The position numbers and the translations under genes are program-made. A stretch of 64,000 bases of DNA from Paramicrosporidium saccamoebae (taxonomy: Eukaryota > Rozellomycota): contig MTSL01000041.1 of assembly GCA_002794465.1 (NCBI GenBank), positions 109,113 through 173,112 of the forward strand, given 5' to 3'. The notes beneath the pieces are model-generated. The model saw only the letters and a program-made list of their open reading frames with translations, did no database searches and was not told where the DNA came from. Each line of letters starts with the position of its first letter. The stretch's first letter is position 1. This document shows positions 1 through 11,086 of the stretch, piece after piece.

Positions 1-194
1 TTAGGTGCTGGTTTCCGTATAGACCGCGGGATGGGGACGGGTGTGGCAAACACGGGCGCAGATTTGACAGTAGCGTCGCGTAGCCATTCAAGACAGACTG
101 TAACTTCGGCAGAGGTGAGTGGAGCATCTCCTTTGGTGGAGAAAAAGTCGGACAAGCGACGGTAGGCGGGGAGGAGAGCTTCACCCAAGTCCAT
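1..194 (-). CDS. N-terminal fragment of an unidentified protein, cut by the window edge
   Basis: An open frame runs from an ATG at 194 leftwards to base 1 with no stop, giving 64 complete codons. The start reads MDLGEALLPAYRRLSDFF and the visible part ends in a proline-rich stretch (TPVPIPRS). I do not recognise a family. It is divergent from NOP56, which starts at 538, so the two share the 343-bp region between them. An intron or a different start cannot be excluded because only the first exon-sized piece is visible. Confidence 0.5.
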   Translation of the reverse strand, partial: MDLGEALLPAYRRLSDFFSTKGDAPLTSAEVTVCLEWLRDATVKSAPVFATPVPIPRSIRKPAP

Positions 195-537
195 ATCTGG
201 ACCCCTCTAATCCTGGTCAGCATCAGTCTCCAGGCAAAAATTTGTAACTCTAGTTATTGTAGAGGCGCATTTATAAAGAATCAACCTCTCTCTCTCAATA
301 AAGAGTCTTTACTATAAATCTTACAAGTATATCATAGCTACGAAGCAAGCCCCCAAGAAAGAGTCTTTGCTACAAACCCTACAAGTGTGGTACATCTACA
401 GACTATTTTATCACTTCTCAAACGAATCGCCAATATAACAGCAATTGCGGACCATGAGTAGTTTAGACTGTACCCACTTTGTACATTGACTTTCCGATAC
501 TTTGAGCCCGACTTGACCAGGGTAGGAATTTTGCTGG
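195..537. repeat. Intergenic region with a ~31-bp direct repeat carrying the GTCTTTA motif
   Basis: This spacer between two divergent genes contains two imperfect copies of a ~31-bp sequence, at 301-331 and 359-389. Both begin AAGAGTCTTT and share a CTAnAAAnCnTACAAGT core; differences are scattered single substitutions. The same AGTCTTTA-type core recurs in other intergenic regions of this window (about 12.35, 12.75, 17.94, 48.39 kb). No convincing gene is present; the short minus-strand frame at 338-550 overlaps the NOP56 start and looks like chance. Confidence 0.6.
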
Positions 538-2148
538 ATGAGCAACACACTATACGTTCTCTTTGAGACGGCGTATGGGTATGCTCTATTTGAGCGCCTC
601 GAAAGCGACGAAATCGGTCAAGAACTCGATGCAGTGACTGCGGCGATGCAAGACCTTGGCAAATTCGGCCGTGCCATCAAGCTCCAGGCCTTCCTTCCTT
701 TTAAGAATGCGGCCGAGGCCCTGCAGAATATTAACGAGGTGAGTGAGGGCATTATGGGCGACACTCTGCGTCAGTTCTTGGAGCTGAATCTCCCAAAGAG
801 CAAGAAGAGCAAGGATGGAACTCCCAAAAAGAGTGCCAGCTTCTCCCTGGGTGTCTCGGATAAAACCCTTGCCTCCACAATCAAGGGCGAGCTTGGTGTC
901 GAATGTGTCTCAGATGAGACTGTCCTTGAGGTCGTCCGTGGGCTTCGTCTCTTTGCCCACACAATGCTGAAGCAGTTCCGTGAAGGCGACTTGGAGAAGG
1001 CACAACTTGGTCTTGGACATAGTTACTCCCGTGCCAAGGTCAAGTTCAACGTGCATCGTTCTGACAATATGATTATCCAGTCCAGTGCGCTTCTTGATCA
1101 GCTTGACAAGGACATTAACACTTTTGCCATGAGAATGCGCGAGTGGTACGGATGGCACTTCCCCGAGCTCACTCGTCTCATTCCCGATCATCGTCTTTTT
1201 GCCAAGGTGGCGCTGTCCATCCCTGACAAGTCCAGTGTCACCGAGGAGGATCTGCCCGCCATTGAGGCTGCCGCCGATGGAGATGCAGGCCTGGCAAAGC
1301 TCGTCTTGGAAGCCGCTCGCCATTCCATGGGAACTGACATTAATGAGCTCGACATGATCAACATTAAAAACTTTGCCCGCCGAGTGCTGGCGCTCAGCGA
1401 ATATCGCCTGAAGCTGCACTCTTACCTAACTGGGAAGATGGACATTGTCGCGCCCAACCTTAGTGCCCTGATTGGAGAAATTGTTGGGGCTCGTCTCATC
1501 TCGCATGCTGGCTCTTTAACCAACCTGAGCAAGTTCCCTGCCTCGACTGTTCAGATCCTGGGTGCTGAAAAGGCGCTCTTCCGTGCCCTAAAGACGAAAG
1601 GAAAGACACCCAAGTATGGGCTGATCTATCATTCGAGCTTTATTGGCAAGGCGGGAGCCAAGAATAAGGGACGCATTTCCCGTTATCTGGCAAACAAGTG
1701 CTCCATTGCCTCTCGCTTGGATTGCTTTGCTGATGTCCCCACAAACAAATTTGGTGATGCTCTGAGGGCTCAAGTCGAAGAACGTCTTGATTTCTACGAA
1801 AAGGGCACTCAACCCACCAAGAACGCCGATGTAATGTCCAAGGTGATGGCCATTGTCGAAAAGGAGCAGGCCAAGAAGGAGAAGAAGAGCAAGAAGAAGG
1901 ACGACAGCAAGGACGAGGTGGTCGTTGCTTCCCCCAAAAAGGACAAAAAGTCTCGCGAGTCCAAGAAGGAAGAGGCGGCCGCTGTCTCTCCCAAAAAGGA
2001 CAAAAAGTCTCGCAAGTCTGAAAGTGCCCCAGTTGAAGAGGAGGAGACTCCAAAGAAAAAGTCCAAAGTAGAAGTTGTGAGTAGCAAACAAGACAAACAG
2101 GACAAGAAGGAAAAGAAGGAGAAGAAGGACAAAAAGGTCAAGGCTTAG
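538..2148 (+). CDS. NOP56: NOP56, box C/D snoRNP core protein
   Basis: A single-exon 536-aa protein. NOP56 is a scaffold of box C/D snoRNPs that guide 2'-O-methylation of rRNA in the nucleolus, pairing with NOP58 around fibrillarin and Snu13. Visible domains in order are the NOP5 N-terminal domain (about 5-70), NOSIC (about 165-217, with the hallmark GLGHSYSRAKVKFNVHR) and the RNA-binding Nop domain (about 255-405). The tail from about 440 is Lys/Glu/Ser-rich with repeated SPKKDKKSR units, as in other eukaryotic NOP56/58 proteins. NOP56 fits better than NOP58 because of the N-terminal LFETAYGYALFE and the YGWHFPEL segment. The ATG at 538 is the first in frame and matches the family start. Confidence 0.95.
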   Translation: MSNTLYVLFETAYGYALFERLESDEIGQELDAVTAAMQDLGKFGRAIKLQAFLPFKNAAEALQNINEVSEGIMGDTLRQFLELNLPKSKKSKDGTPKKSASFSLGVSDKTLASTIKGELGVECVSDETVLEVVRGLRLFAHTMLKQFREGDLEKAQLGLGHSYSRAKVKFNVHRSDNMIIQSSALLDQLDKDINTFAMRMREWYGWHFPELTRLIPDHRLFAKVALSIPDKSSVTEEDLPAIEAAADGDAGLAKLVLEAARHSMGTDINELDMINIKNFARRVLALSEYRLKLHSYLTGKMDIVAPNLSALIGEIVGARLISHAGSLTNLSKFPASTVQILGAEKALFRALKTKGKTPKYGLIYHSSFIGKAGAKNKGRISRYLANKCSIASRLDCFADVPTNKFGDALRAQVEERLDFYEKGTQPTKNADVMSKVMAIVEKEQAKKEKKSKKKDDSKDEVVVASPKKDKKSRESKKEEAAAVSPKKDKKSRKSESAPVEEEETPKKKSKVEVVSSKQDKQDKKEKKEKKDKKVKA

Positions 2149-2259
2149 ATACTTGGTACGTACATTTCACATAAAATACAGATTTACATAAATGGAAGTA
2201 CTGGGTGACTTGTTTACATTCACCTAAAATGGACTTTGGAAACAGACTGACTCACAGAG

Positions 2260-4002
2260 ATGGTGCTGCCACTGATACTGCCGCTGATATTGGCCTTTTG
2301 TTTGGTAAATGTCTCGGCGCACTCATGGATGACATGTCCCGTTTCCTTTGATTCCAGCCCACATCGCCAGGTGGAGCTCGATGGGCCCTGCGAATCTCAC
2401 ATTGGCACTAGTGCCTTCCACGTCACTACTGTGAATGCCGGAGATCGTCTTAAAGTGGGCTGGGTCTCCAATAATGAAGGTGGCGGTTTTGTCCGTTTGG
2501 CGTTGGTTCCAGTCGCTTCCCGCTTTGATGCTTCTGCCTTTGATCAGAGCGTAATTAAGGTGGCTTGCTTCGGATATGATGAACGCAAGGGTCGCTTTGC
2601 CAATGGATTCTGTAGCCATCCATGTGGCGCGAGAGGGGCATGCGATTATCAGAAAACGCGGGATGACGTGAATAGATATGACACCACAATTGCGATTCCC
2701 ACAAACTTGGAGGACGGCTATTACGTCCTTCAGTGGAAAGGACTCTCTGCTGGTAATGAACGTCCCGCCTACAGCTGTTCATTGCTCCAACTCATCGGAG
2801 GCAACAGTACGCAAGCTCTATGCGGTCCGGCTAAAATGGTCATTCCAAAATGCAAAACGGTAGAGGGTGCAATGACTGCAAAATCGTTTTTGAGTGGCAA
2901 TCAAATGGGGTCATACTGCTTCAATGCAACCGGAAGCAACGATGTGGACTTTAATATGGGAAGGCTCGCAAAGAATTACATGTGCGATCCGAGACAGACT
3001 TGCAACATTTCAAATTCACGTGTTTACTGTAAACAGGAAATGGGGCGGGAGCCTCTTGACCCTTCAAATCCGGTCATGGACTGTCCAAAAATGGATCAGA
3101 CGGACCAGCAAGAGGATCAAGTCCCTCCAAAGAAGGGAATGTTGGCCGTTGAAGACACTATAACATCAATACCACTGCCTCCGCCAATTTATCCGTCCAC
3201 GACGATAACTCAAAGTCCCGAGTCCAAGACTACTACTACTACATCTAAAACTACGACCACATCCAAGACTACTTCCAAAACTACGACCACGACTACGTCA
3301 AAAACTACGACCACGTCCAAGACTACCACTACATCTAAAACCACGACCACGTCCAAGACTACCACTACATCTAAAACCACGACCACATCCAAGACGACGA
3401 CTACAACCAGACCCGTGTCCACAACAACAACTAGGACTACCACAACTATTACCACTACCGGATCAATCACGCCAGGTGGGCCTTGCTCTGCTCCTGACAG
3501 CCAATTTTTCTGTTACAACACCGGTTATTATGCGCGATGCGTCTTTGGTTCTTGGGTTGTACAGCCCTGCTCACCTGGGACAAGATGCCAGGATGGCACC
3601 TGCGTCTTAGCCTTGCCCGGAGATCCTATAAGATTCACTACTACAATCAGAAGAACTACTACCACCACTACAACCAGAAGAACTACCACCACATCTACCC
3701 GTGTGCCAACATCGGCAGTGAGAATTACGCCAGGCGGAGACTGCAATCAACCCGACACTAAATACTTTTGCTATTCAAACACTCGGCTGGCGCGGTGCAT
3801 ATTCAATACTTGGTGGATTCAAAGTTGCCCACAAGGAACCGCCTGTGTGAATGGAAGATGTGGCTTTGCAAAACGCAAATCTCCCGTCAATGTTCAAGAT
3901 CCACACATTGGTGACAACGCAGAGGAAGAACGCATCTGTCGTCGTAATTGGGTCCGTCGAAATAGGGTGCGCAGAGTGAGACGTGGAGTCAGACGGCATT
4001 AA
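2260..4002 (+). CDS. Secreted LPMO-like protein with Thr-rich linker and two Cys-rich chitin-binding-like modules
   Basis: A 580-aa secreted protein. The ~20-residue signal peptide ends ...NVSA, so the mature chain starts with His (HSWMTCP), the arrangement that forms the copper histidine brace of lytic polysaccharide monooxygenases. The core (about 21-190) keeps family-like blocks: NNxGGGFVRLALVP, a C...C...YD...IP run, and DGYYVLQWKG followed by YSC. Where I recall related sequences having NNH, this one has NNE (Glu73 of the precursor), so activity is uncertain. A repetitive Thr/Lys/Ser linker (about 315-403) leads to two six-cysteine modules (about 407-450 and 493-535) resembling CBM19-like chitin-binding domains, then an Arg-rich tail. 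Likely a wall- or chitin-acting exoprotein, or a copper-binding relative; the AA family was not assigned. Confidence 0.65.
   Translation: MVLPLILPLILAFCLVNVSAHSWMTCPVSFDSSPHRQVELDGPCESHIGTSAFHVTTVNAGDRLKVGWVSNNEGGGFVRLALVPVASRFDASAFDQSVIKVACFGYDERKGRFANGFCSHPCGARGACDYQKTRDDVNRYDTTIAIPTNLEDGYYVLQWKGLSAGNERPAYSCSLLQLIGGNSTQALCGPAKMVIPKCKTVEGAMTAKSFLSGNQMGSYCFNATGSNDVDFNMGRLAKNYMCDPRQTCNISNSRVYCKQEMGREPLDPSNPVMDCPKMDQTDQQEDQVPPKKGMLAVEDTITSIPLPPPIYPSTTITQSPESKTTTTTSKTTTTSKTTSKTTTTTTSKTTTTSKTTTTSKTTTTSKTTTTSKTTTTSKTTTTTRPVSTTTTRTTTTITTTGSITPGGPCSAPDSQFFCYNTGYYARCVFGSWVVQPCSPGTRCQDGTCVLALPGDPIRFTTTIRRTTTTTTTRRTTTTSTRVPTSAVRITPGGDCNQPDTKYFCYSNTRLARCIFNTWWIQSCPQGTACVNGRCGFAKRKSPVNVQDPHIGDNAEEERICRRNWVRRNRVRRVRRGVRRH
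3219..3412 (+). repeat. In-frame minisatellite coding the Thr/Lys/Ser linker
   Basis: Units of about 15-18 bp coding TTTTSK-type blocks repeat about ten times inside the LPMO-like gene, joining the catalytic-like core to the Cys-rich modules. Such linkers are typically O-glycosylated in fungal exoproteins. The repeat is fully in frame, and its reverse strand yields a spurious Val-rich open frame. Confidence 0.85.
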
Positions 4003-4029
4003 TATTCCTTTGCGATTAAACGACATTGT

Positions 4030-6753
4030 TTATTGGGCTGTATATTTCAAGAGATTAAACAGGGTTGCTGCATTGGCAATCCGTTGGTCTGCGTCAGCAG
4101 TATTCGTGTCCCCAATAGCGCAGACATAGATGGGGCAATCGGCTTCATAACTACATAATCTCCTCACATTGGGACTTGAGCTGTTCGGTGATAATGCTGA
4201 TGGGCTCGCACCCGGCAGTAGCCCGAGACAGCGGCCGATCATTTCATGACAGAACGTATATAGCTCTTCTTCATCTCGAGATTTTACGAATATGCTCAGG
4301 AATCCCACCTTATGATCGCCTTTAAGAACCGACTTGAGCACATTTCCGATGGCTTGCCGTTGTCCAAGAGACAAAAGTCTTATTCGCAGCCGTTTCTGGC
4401 AAGAGACGGCATGGACTGGAAAGTTTGATCCGATAGTGTCTTGTATATGGGCTTGACACTCCTTGGCCTGCCTTTCACCAAAGACGGGATCTGCATTCTC
4501 GTAATGCCAAATATAGGCTGCACTCTTTCTTTCAAACCAGGAGCCAGGCGTGCGCTCCGTGTAGTACTCCAAGATTGTTTGCACCCTCTCCCACCAGTGC
4601 GGATCAGGATCATTAACGCAGCATTTCCACTCGGCATCTTTGGATAACCGAATGCAGTAACCATCCTCAGCACATAGGACAAGGTGATCGAATCCCGAAA
4701 ATGTATGATCCATCTGCTCGGCGCTCCGTTCACTGATGAGGGCAACTATATTTTCATCGCTACTCAGCAAAGACAGGCAGGACTTTAGCTCCTTGAGTAA
4801 CTCAAGCGACGCTGGAATGTTTTTAAAGCCGGGCATGAGGGCATCGTAGTCAATGATGAACAGCCTTTTACCATCCTCAATGGAGTTCACAGATTGATAA
4901 TCTCTGCAAAATGAAATCTGGTTAATCAGGGGAGCAACTAGTGACTGACGCTGCCTCTCAATGTCCGATTGCGTGATTAGGGAGGCTAAGAAGGATGCTG
5001 CCCAAGTATTAGCAGTGTTGCTCCTAACGTTTCGCAGCAGGCTTCCATGTCGTTCTCTCTTTTCCTGCTCATCCATTTCCAGAGCCACGAGAATTGCATC
5101 AGCAACATCCTAAAAGCTATAAACTCGCCCCATAATGAATACTATTGGATCCCACGGATTCACTCGCAGAGCTGCTCCAAATGTCGAGCTTGTGCCAGCA
5201 AATTCCGATATAATAACTGTCCCGAATTTGCCCTGCTGGCAAAGAACATATTCATGCGATGTCAAGTTCATCCCATCGCGGAGACTAGTAATTAAGCACA
5301 CATCGGCTGAGCCCAAGAGAGCAAGGTATTGCTCAAACGAAACCTCCTGCGTGGATATGACCACGGGACAATAATCGAGATTGCCAAATCGAGTGTTCAC
5401 CTCATCAGCAAGATCCATCACAGACTGTAGATACTTTCCATGACCGGCAACGGCCATCTGATACAATATTGCTCGCCCTCGCCATTCGGCGTTATCACGG
5501 AGAAACTGCATAAATCCAAGAATTTTTTGCCGAATTCCCTTTACGGGATCAACCTTGTCGCGGGCAATTATAATCTTTTTCCCCTGATACTTTTCCATTA
5601 TGTGGTTAGTCATTTCCGTAATCTCTCGAAGAGCCAGTCTCTTTTCAATTCTTCCAGGATCAATTCCAATGGGAAAAATCCCGATGGGAACAATTCGCCC
5701 CTCAACCTGCACGCCCCTTGGAGTGCATGCATATCCTAGAATGCGTGTGCAGCATTGGAAGAAATGACGGGCGTATCCGTAGGTTTGAAATCCCACTAGA
5801 TCGGACGCCAAAATTCCCTCTAATATCTCCTGCCGTACTGGCAAGCAGCGGAATATCTCGCTTGTTGGAAATGGGACATGGAGAAAGACGCCAATTGTTG
5901 CATTGGGCAGCGCTGTGCGAACCATTTGTGGAACGAGCAATAAGTGATAGTCATTGATCCAAATAACGTCATCGGGCTCATAGATTTGGATGATTTTATC
6001 AGCAAAGCACTGGTTGGTTCGGACATATGCCCTCCAGTCTCCTTGGCTTGAGGTTGCTTGCAGAGCCAACTGTTGATCTGGCAGCAGATTGTGAAATATT
6101 GGCCACATGGTCCTTTTACAAAACCTAACATGGTCGTCAAAATTTCCATCGATAACATGACATCTATAGTCCGCATTTAATTTATCCAGCACTCTTTCTT
6201 TCTCGGAAAGATCAGATGGAAGATCTCCAGCCAATGTTCCAATCCATAGTCGATTTTTGAGTGCACTAATGGCATTGGTAAGGCCAGAGTTGCCCCCAAA
6301 ATACGGTCTTATCTCCCAAGTGTCTTGCCCAGAATCTGTATAAGGTTCTGCAATTAAAAAACTGTCCACGGAACTGACACTTGAGCTTATTGCAGGCATT
6401 CCATCAGGGACAAATGCATTCTTTAGTGGCCTGATGGTCGGCGACGGTATCGGAGTGCTAAAATCGTGGGGATGACCAGTAGGAGATGAATCGTCCGCCT
6501 GTATTCCAAGCAAAGTAGCGGTCATTCTATCCAGGCTTCTCCTTCGATTATCATTCCTGGGACGATTGGCAATATCTCCTCCGTCAATCAATGGCGATTC
6601 CAAGTGACATGCAAAGGTGGGACGGACATGAAATGGTTTGGTGGTCAGATACGCATTGTTATTGTCTACAGCCGATTTAGCAATGTCGAGGTAGGTTGTA
6701 GTGTATGGAAGGTAATTTGCCGCTACCAAGACACGTCGCTCCTTATCGCCCAT
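4030..6753 (-). CDS. Trehalose-6-phosphate synthase/phosphatase family subunit (Tps2/Tps3/Tsl1-type)
   Basis: Two exons, 6753..5143 and 5109..4030, joined across a 33-nt intron (5110-5142), give 896 aa. The first part is a GT20 trehalose-phosphate synthase-like domain with WPIFHNLLPD, VWINDYHLLLVPQ, FLHVPFPTSEIFR and LRDGMNL. The UDP-binding loop reads ARDKVDPVKG, so the arginine of catalytic synthases is lysine, as I recall for Tps2/Tsl1-type chains. The C-terminal HAD phosphatase-like domain keeps DYD (about 624-626) and the E-K...WHYENADP block. It has DYDALM instead of DYDGT, ISER for ISGR, and no clear NKG or GDDxTDE motifs, so phosphatase activity is doubtful. A regulatory subunit of the trehalose synthase complex is the best fit. 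The start is the first ATG (MGDKERRVL); a longer frame uses TTG. It is divergent from the Aven-like gene. Confidence 0.85.
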
Positions 6754-6899
6754 GAATGTGGACCAATAATTAAGAGTCCGTATTGTAGTATTATAACAGA
6801 CCGGGGATTCAAACAGAGCAGGCTCTACTTCCAACTCTCACCCCAAGTAATATTCATGCAGCAGTCAGAAACGATAACAATATTTAAATTTCAAATATC

Positions 6900-7520
6900 A
6901 TGAAACCGGACGCTTACAAAAAAGAACGCTCGAGGCAGTATTTAGCAAAGCAACGAGCCAAGCATGGTTCTCGGGCCACTGGCGAGAATAAAGTAGAATC
7001 GGCAGAGATGAAAAGGTTACGAAAACTTTCCTCAAATTCCGACCGATATGACACAGAGGGAGAGGAGGAGGGGACCGTGTCATCAGATGATGAATTTGAT
7101 ATTTCATCGACACAACAATTAGAATTGCTACTCGCAAGTGTAAAGTTGGAAACGATTCAAGACGACTTGGAGCAAACTCGTTCAGAAGCATCATGTCCAA
7201 CTTATGAAAAATGGAGTAGCTTTAGTGTGGAAAAGCTTGCCATGATTGTGGAGAGGGAACGGGTTACAAATGAAGAAACGAGGCATCTTCCCAAAAGGTT
7301 CACAGATTACTGGAGAAGCCTTCCGACAAGCGGGACAGAATGTCGACCGAAAAGCGACACTGCACCACCCCGAAGCTCGGCGGGCAGTCGATTTGTAAAG
7401 CCTAAGGGGGAGCGACAAGGAAAAAATTTGCCCAAAGATGCCACTCCTGCTGTCAAGACTGAGAGTCGAGAACGAGGAGAATTAGAAAATTGGTTAGACA
7501 ATGTTCTAGACGAGATGTAA
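6900..7520 (+). CDS. Aven-like acidic protein
   Basis: A single-exon 206-aa hydrophilic protein. The basic N-terminus (KKERSRQYLAKQRAKHGSR) is followed by a SNSDRYD segment, an acidic stretch, SEASCPTYEKW, and a C-terminal ELENWLDNVLDEM. The order and spacing of these pieces resemble the apoptosis and cell-cycle regulator Aven, which in animals has SNWDRY, SEASCP and a terminal LEDWLDS motif. I rely on remembered motifs rather than an alignment, so the assignment is moderate. Role here is unknown; in animals Aven binds Bcl-xL/Apaf-1 and G-quadruplex RNA. The start codon lies about 146 bp from that of the divergent trehalose gene, probably sharing a promoter. Confidence 0.55.
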   Translation: MKPDAYKKERSRQYLAKQRAKHGSRATGENKVESAEMKRLRKLSSNSDRYDTEGEEEGTVSSDDEFDISSTQQLELLLASVKLETIQDDLEQTRSEASCPTYEKWSSFSVEKLAMIVERERVTNEETRHLPKRFTDYWRSLPTSGTECRPKSDTAPPRSSAGSRFVKPKGERQGKNLPKDATPAVKTESRERGELENWLDNVLDEM

Positions 7521-7776
7521 ATAGATATAAAACGCATGTTTATAATGCAAGTGTCGCGTGGTGGAATGATCACCAAGAACTTTTTCAGGCGGCAAGGAAA
7601 CTCCTTTGTTGGTGTTTTATTAGTATTTTGTGAGCCTTTTCATAGTTCCCACAATATAATGGCAATAGGTCGAATAGGTTGGATGAGAGTGGCATTCTTT
7701 CCATTGCGCCCCTCTATTTTCCCTTTTCGGCGATTGGCCTATTTCGAACAAAGAACCCACCATTCCAGTTTTCACA

Positions 7777-10700
7777 TCACAACGATGCCATGTTTTTGCA
7801 TAAAATGTCAATGATGAGTCGTGAGAGTTGTCTCGATTGGGAATGTGCACGGTTGTCAAGAGAAATGCATAGACTGCTGTCAAATTGTTCAGCAATCGTT
7901 TCGGCTTCATCGATTACAGAGGACGGAAGGCCTGCCATGGCAGCCACATTCATTCCGTAACTCTTTGGCGATATTCCTGGTGTTAATTTATATAAAAAGG
8001 TCACTCTTCGGCAATCTGGATCTAGCGCACAAGACATGTACTGGCAGGATACGGTCGCCTCTTGTAAAAAGTCAACAGCAAGAGGCCTGTAATGCGTTGC
8101 AAAGAGGCCAATGCACATGGTGACACGGGCGAGCGTAAGAAGAACGGCATGCGCAATAGCCATTCCATCAAACGTACTTGTTCCACGACCAAGCTCGTCC
8201 AAGATTACCAAGGATTTTGACGTGCCCTCTCGGAGCACCTTGGCCGCATCAAGTAATTCGACCATAAAAGTCGACTGGCCAGCGATAATATTGTCGTTTG
8301 CCCCGAGACGTGTAAAAATACGATCGACAGGAGAGATTTGGCATTCTCGGGCCGTCACATAGCATCCAAGCTGCGCCAAGACAACCGCCAAGCATGTCTG
8401 CCTCAAGAGAGTTGACTTTCCTCCCATATTAGGACCGGTTAACACAATAATTCGCTTTCCATCCTCGTCGCTGCCCAAAGAAATATCATTTGGGATGAAT
8501 GAAGATTGTCGATCTTCAGAGATGCAAGGATGGCGCAATTCCTTGATGACACATTTTGCAGACGAATCCTCCACAATCAATGGCCGACATTTCGGCTCAT
8601 TCATCGCCGCCGATGCCTTTGACAGACTCAATAAGCAATCCAATTTTGCAATAGACGAAACAATTGGACGCCAAATGTCACTGTTACTGTCGAATTTGTT
8701 TAAAATCTTGCCGTATACATTTCTTAGGACAGCTACCCAATAAGTAAAACTTGCTTCACTATAATACCTGATCGTCTCTCTTCCCACTCCTGATACGACT
8801 TGACCAATTCCTTGATGGTTGGTGTCCAGTATCGCTTAACACTTTTGGTCTTGGACATTAAAATATATTCTTTGGGGACGTCAGTCTCGGCGGGAATCTC
8901 CAACTGAAACAATTCCTTTCCGACATCGCGATACTTTGCTCCGCGAATACTAAAGATTAGAAATCAAATGTAAAAAACCGAAGAAGCTTTTCTTGGCCTT
9001 GCAAATACGCTTCCAACTTGGTCTTGACAGCAGCAAACTGGGCTTGGGCTTCGTCGTAGTCCTGCTCAATTCCAGGATATGGAATGACTTGGCCTACACA
9101 TAATTAGGACATTTCAGTAGAAAGTACCCTCTTTCAAAGCAAGTTGGCGATCAAAGGCCGATAGATAATAATCGATGACAGCAGAGTACTCTGGGACTTC
9201 AGCAAGCACAGATTTCAGCAAACAGGGCGTCTCTTGTGATTCTACAAGCTGTGCTATGCGAGTGATTGCCTTAAACGCATCTATTGTAGCAATAAAGTCC
9301 TTCAATCGAATGCTTCCGGTATGAACCCTGCTCAATGTACGTTCCAAGTCCGGAAGGGTCTTTAACATGTCAGTAAAGCTATCCGCAAGTCCTGGCTCAT
9401 TTAAAAAGTACTCGACAACATCCAACCGTGCATTAATCTCATTGGCACGGCAAAGCGGATGGCAGAGCCAATTGTTAAGAAGACGCTTCCCAAACGGTGT
9501 ACTGCAATAATCAATCATTCCCAAAAGAGTGCCCTTCCTTTGATCGGCCGCAGATATGGAGGAGCGTAGCGGACTGGGAAGGATATCAAGATTTAGCAGA
9601 GTCTGACCATCCAAAACCATTGAAGAGCTGTCGGGTTTCAAAATGGTAAAGTTTTGATACGACAATAATCCACGATCCAGCTTTAGCTCGCGGAGGTACC
9701 AGAGCAAAGCCCCAAACGCCAGGAACGACAGTTGGTTGGCATCATGAATATGCTTGAGAGTATCAGGCCAGCACGAGAAATATTGCCCCATGTCCAATTC
9801 ATTGGCAATTTTAGATTTTCCCCAAAACTCCTTATCCGAAACAGCTTCCGTAATGAGTGCCGCTGGCAATAACGTCTTGATGGTTCGTGTCGTCTCGGAA
9901 CTTGTCGAGCCCTTTTCCAAGATAACCTCTTTGGGCTGTAACTGCATTAGGATCGTTTCCAAGATGGCACGCATCCCATCATCTTGGAAGTCGCACAATT
10001 TAAAGCTACCGCCGGCGGCATCTACAATAGCCAACCCAATCTCTACTTTACTGCCGCTGCAAACCTTTTCTTTGATGGCAACACAGTAAGAGGCAGAATC
10101 TGAGGCGATCATGGAGGGCTCGGTTATTGTCCCGGCGGTCAGAATGCAAGTGAGCTCACGTCGGATAATTTTTTCAGCTTTACTGTCAGACTCTTTCTCC
10201 CTAATCGACTTTCCGATTGCAGTCTCCACCTGGTCGACTCTTGCAATTTTATATCCTGCGGCAACAAATCTTGCTGCCCACATCTCAAAAGTTGCTTCGG
10301 GGACCCCTACCATGCGCATGTTCACACGATCAGTCATTTTCAAATCAAATTCTCTAGATCCAATGTCGGCATCATTCTCATATAGCTCATAAAACTTTCC
10401 CTTTTTAAAAAAGACCACAGTGTCGAATAGACGGCTTTTGATCTCCCAAAATTGCTTCTCGAATGGTGTAAACTTTAACCATTGTGATTTAGGAATATGT
10501 AGAGTGCGAGGATTATAGCCTTCGTCATTAGGACTCTTACCATCGGCGTCCTTAATCATTGCCAGCCAAGGATATCGATCCCCCGATGTATCTCGGTTGT
10601 CAGTTCCCTTGTCATCCTCATCTAGAGAGACGCCATTCTTGCGAAACTTTCTCAAGGGTGCGTTGAGACTTGTTGGTTCCATATCCATTGATTCGTCGAG

Positions 10701-11027
10701 GATGAAATCCTGCAAATCTACCTTCCCTGTAAGGGTACCTGGCGTGTCATCTTCCGAAACCATTTCGTAGAATGAACTCGAGGGAATCAGAGGAACAGTT
10801 TCCGTAGTTCCCAGAGTTTTCGTAGCTTCCTTCCTCTTCAAAGGGGAGGTTTGAACTTTGGCCTTATCAAAGTCAGATAATTGGCGCTTTGGGGACGGCG
10901 ATGGGAAGAATGAAAGCAGGCTGGTCTGTCGTTTGCTCCCAGCGGGACTGCTAGTTGGAATATCCCCGCCCATAAAGCTTGTGACAGTCTTTTCCTTCAA
11001 AGTCTTGTTGAATTCTTCGACAGTCAT
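7777..11027 (-). CDS. MSH6: MSH6, MutS-alpha mismatch recognition subunit
   Basis: Four exons (11027..9128, 9093..8979, 8949..8768, 8732..7777) with introns of 34, 29 and 35 nt give 1050 aa. MSH6 pairs with MSH2 to recognise base mismatches in the nucleus. The N-terminus carries a PCNA-interacting box QTSLLSFF, an acidic linker, then the mismatch-reading GKFYELYE (Phe-x-Glu) in MutS domain I. Lever/clamp regions follow, and the ATPase has GPNMGGKSTLLRQ (Walker A) and VILDELGRGTSTFDG (Walker B plus signature). The start is uncertain: ATG 11027 (MTVEEFNK) or ATG 10973 (MGGDIP). A longer frame to 11129 would run into the upstream SLC35F stop at 11087. Nothing convincing follows the stop in 7521-7776, though a missed 3' exon is possible. 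Confidence 0.93.
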
Positions 11028-11086
11028 GAAGCGGCAGGATATGCTGTTCGCGCCAACTTTAATCTTTATTACACAATTTGGACCAT

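Noticed and set aside
3210-3470. Val-rich minus-strand open frame
   Set aside because: It is the reverse complement of the Thr/Lys repeat linker of the LPMO-like gene. The same holds for frames opposite the NOP56 lysine tail (1588-2141) and the ABC linker (62054-62473).
7521-7776. A gene or further MSH6 exon between the Aven-like gene and MSH6
   Set aside because: Short frames exist on both strands but none shows a recognisable motif or joins MSH6 convincingly; left as open spacer of 256 bp.
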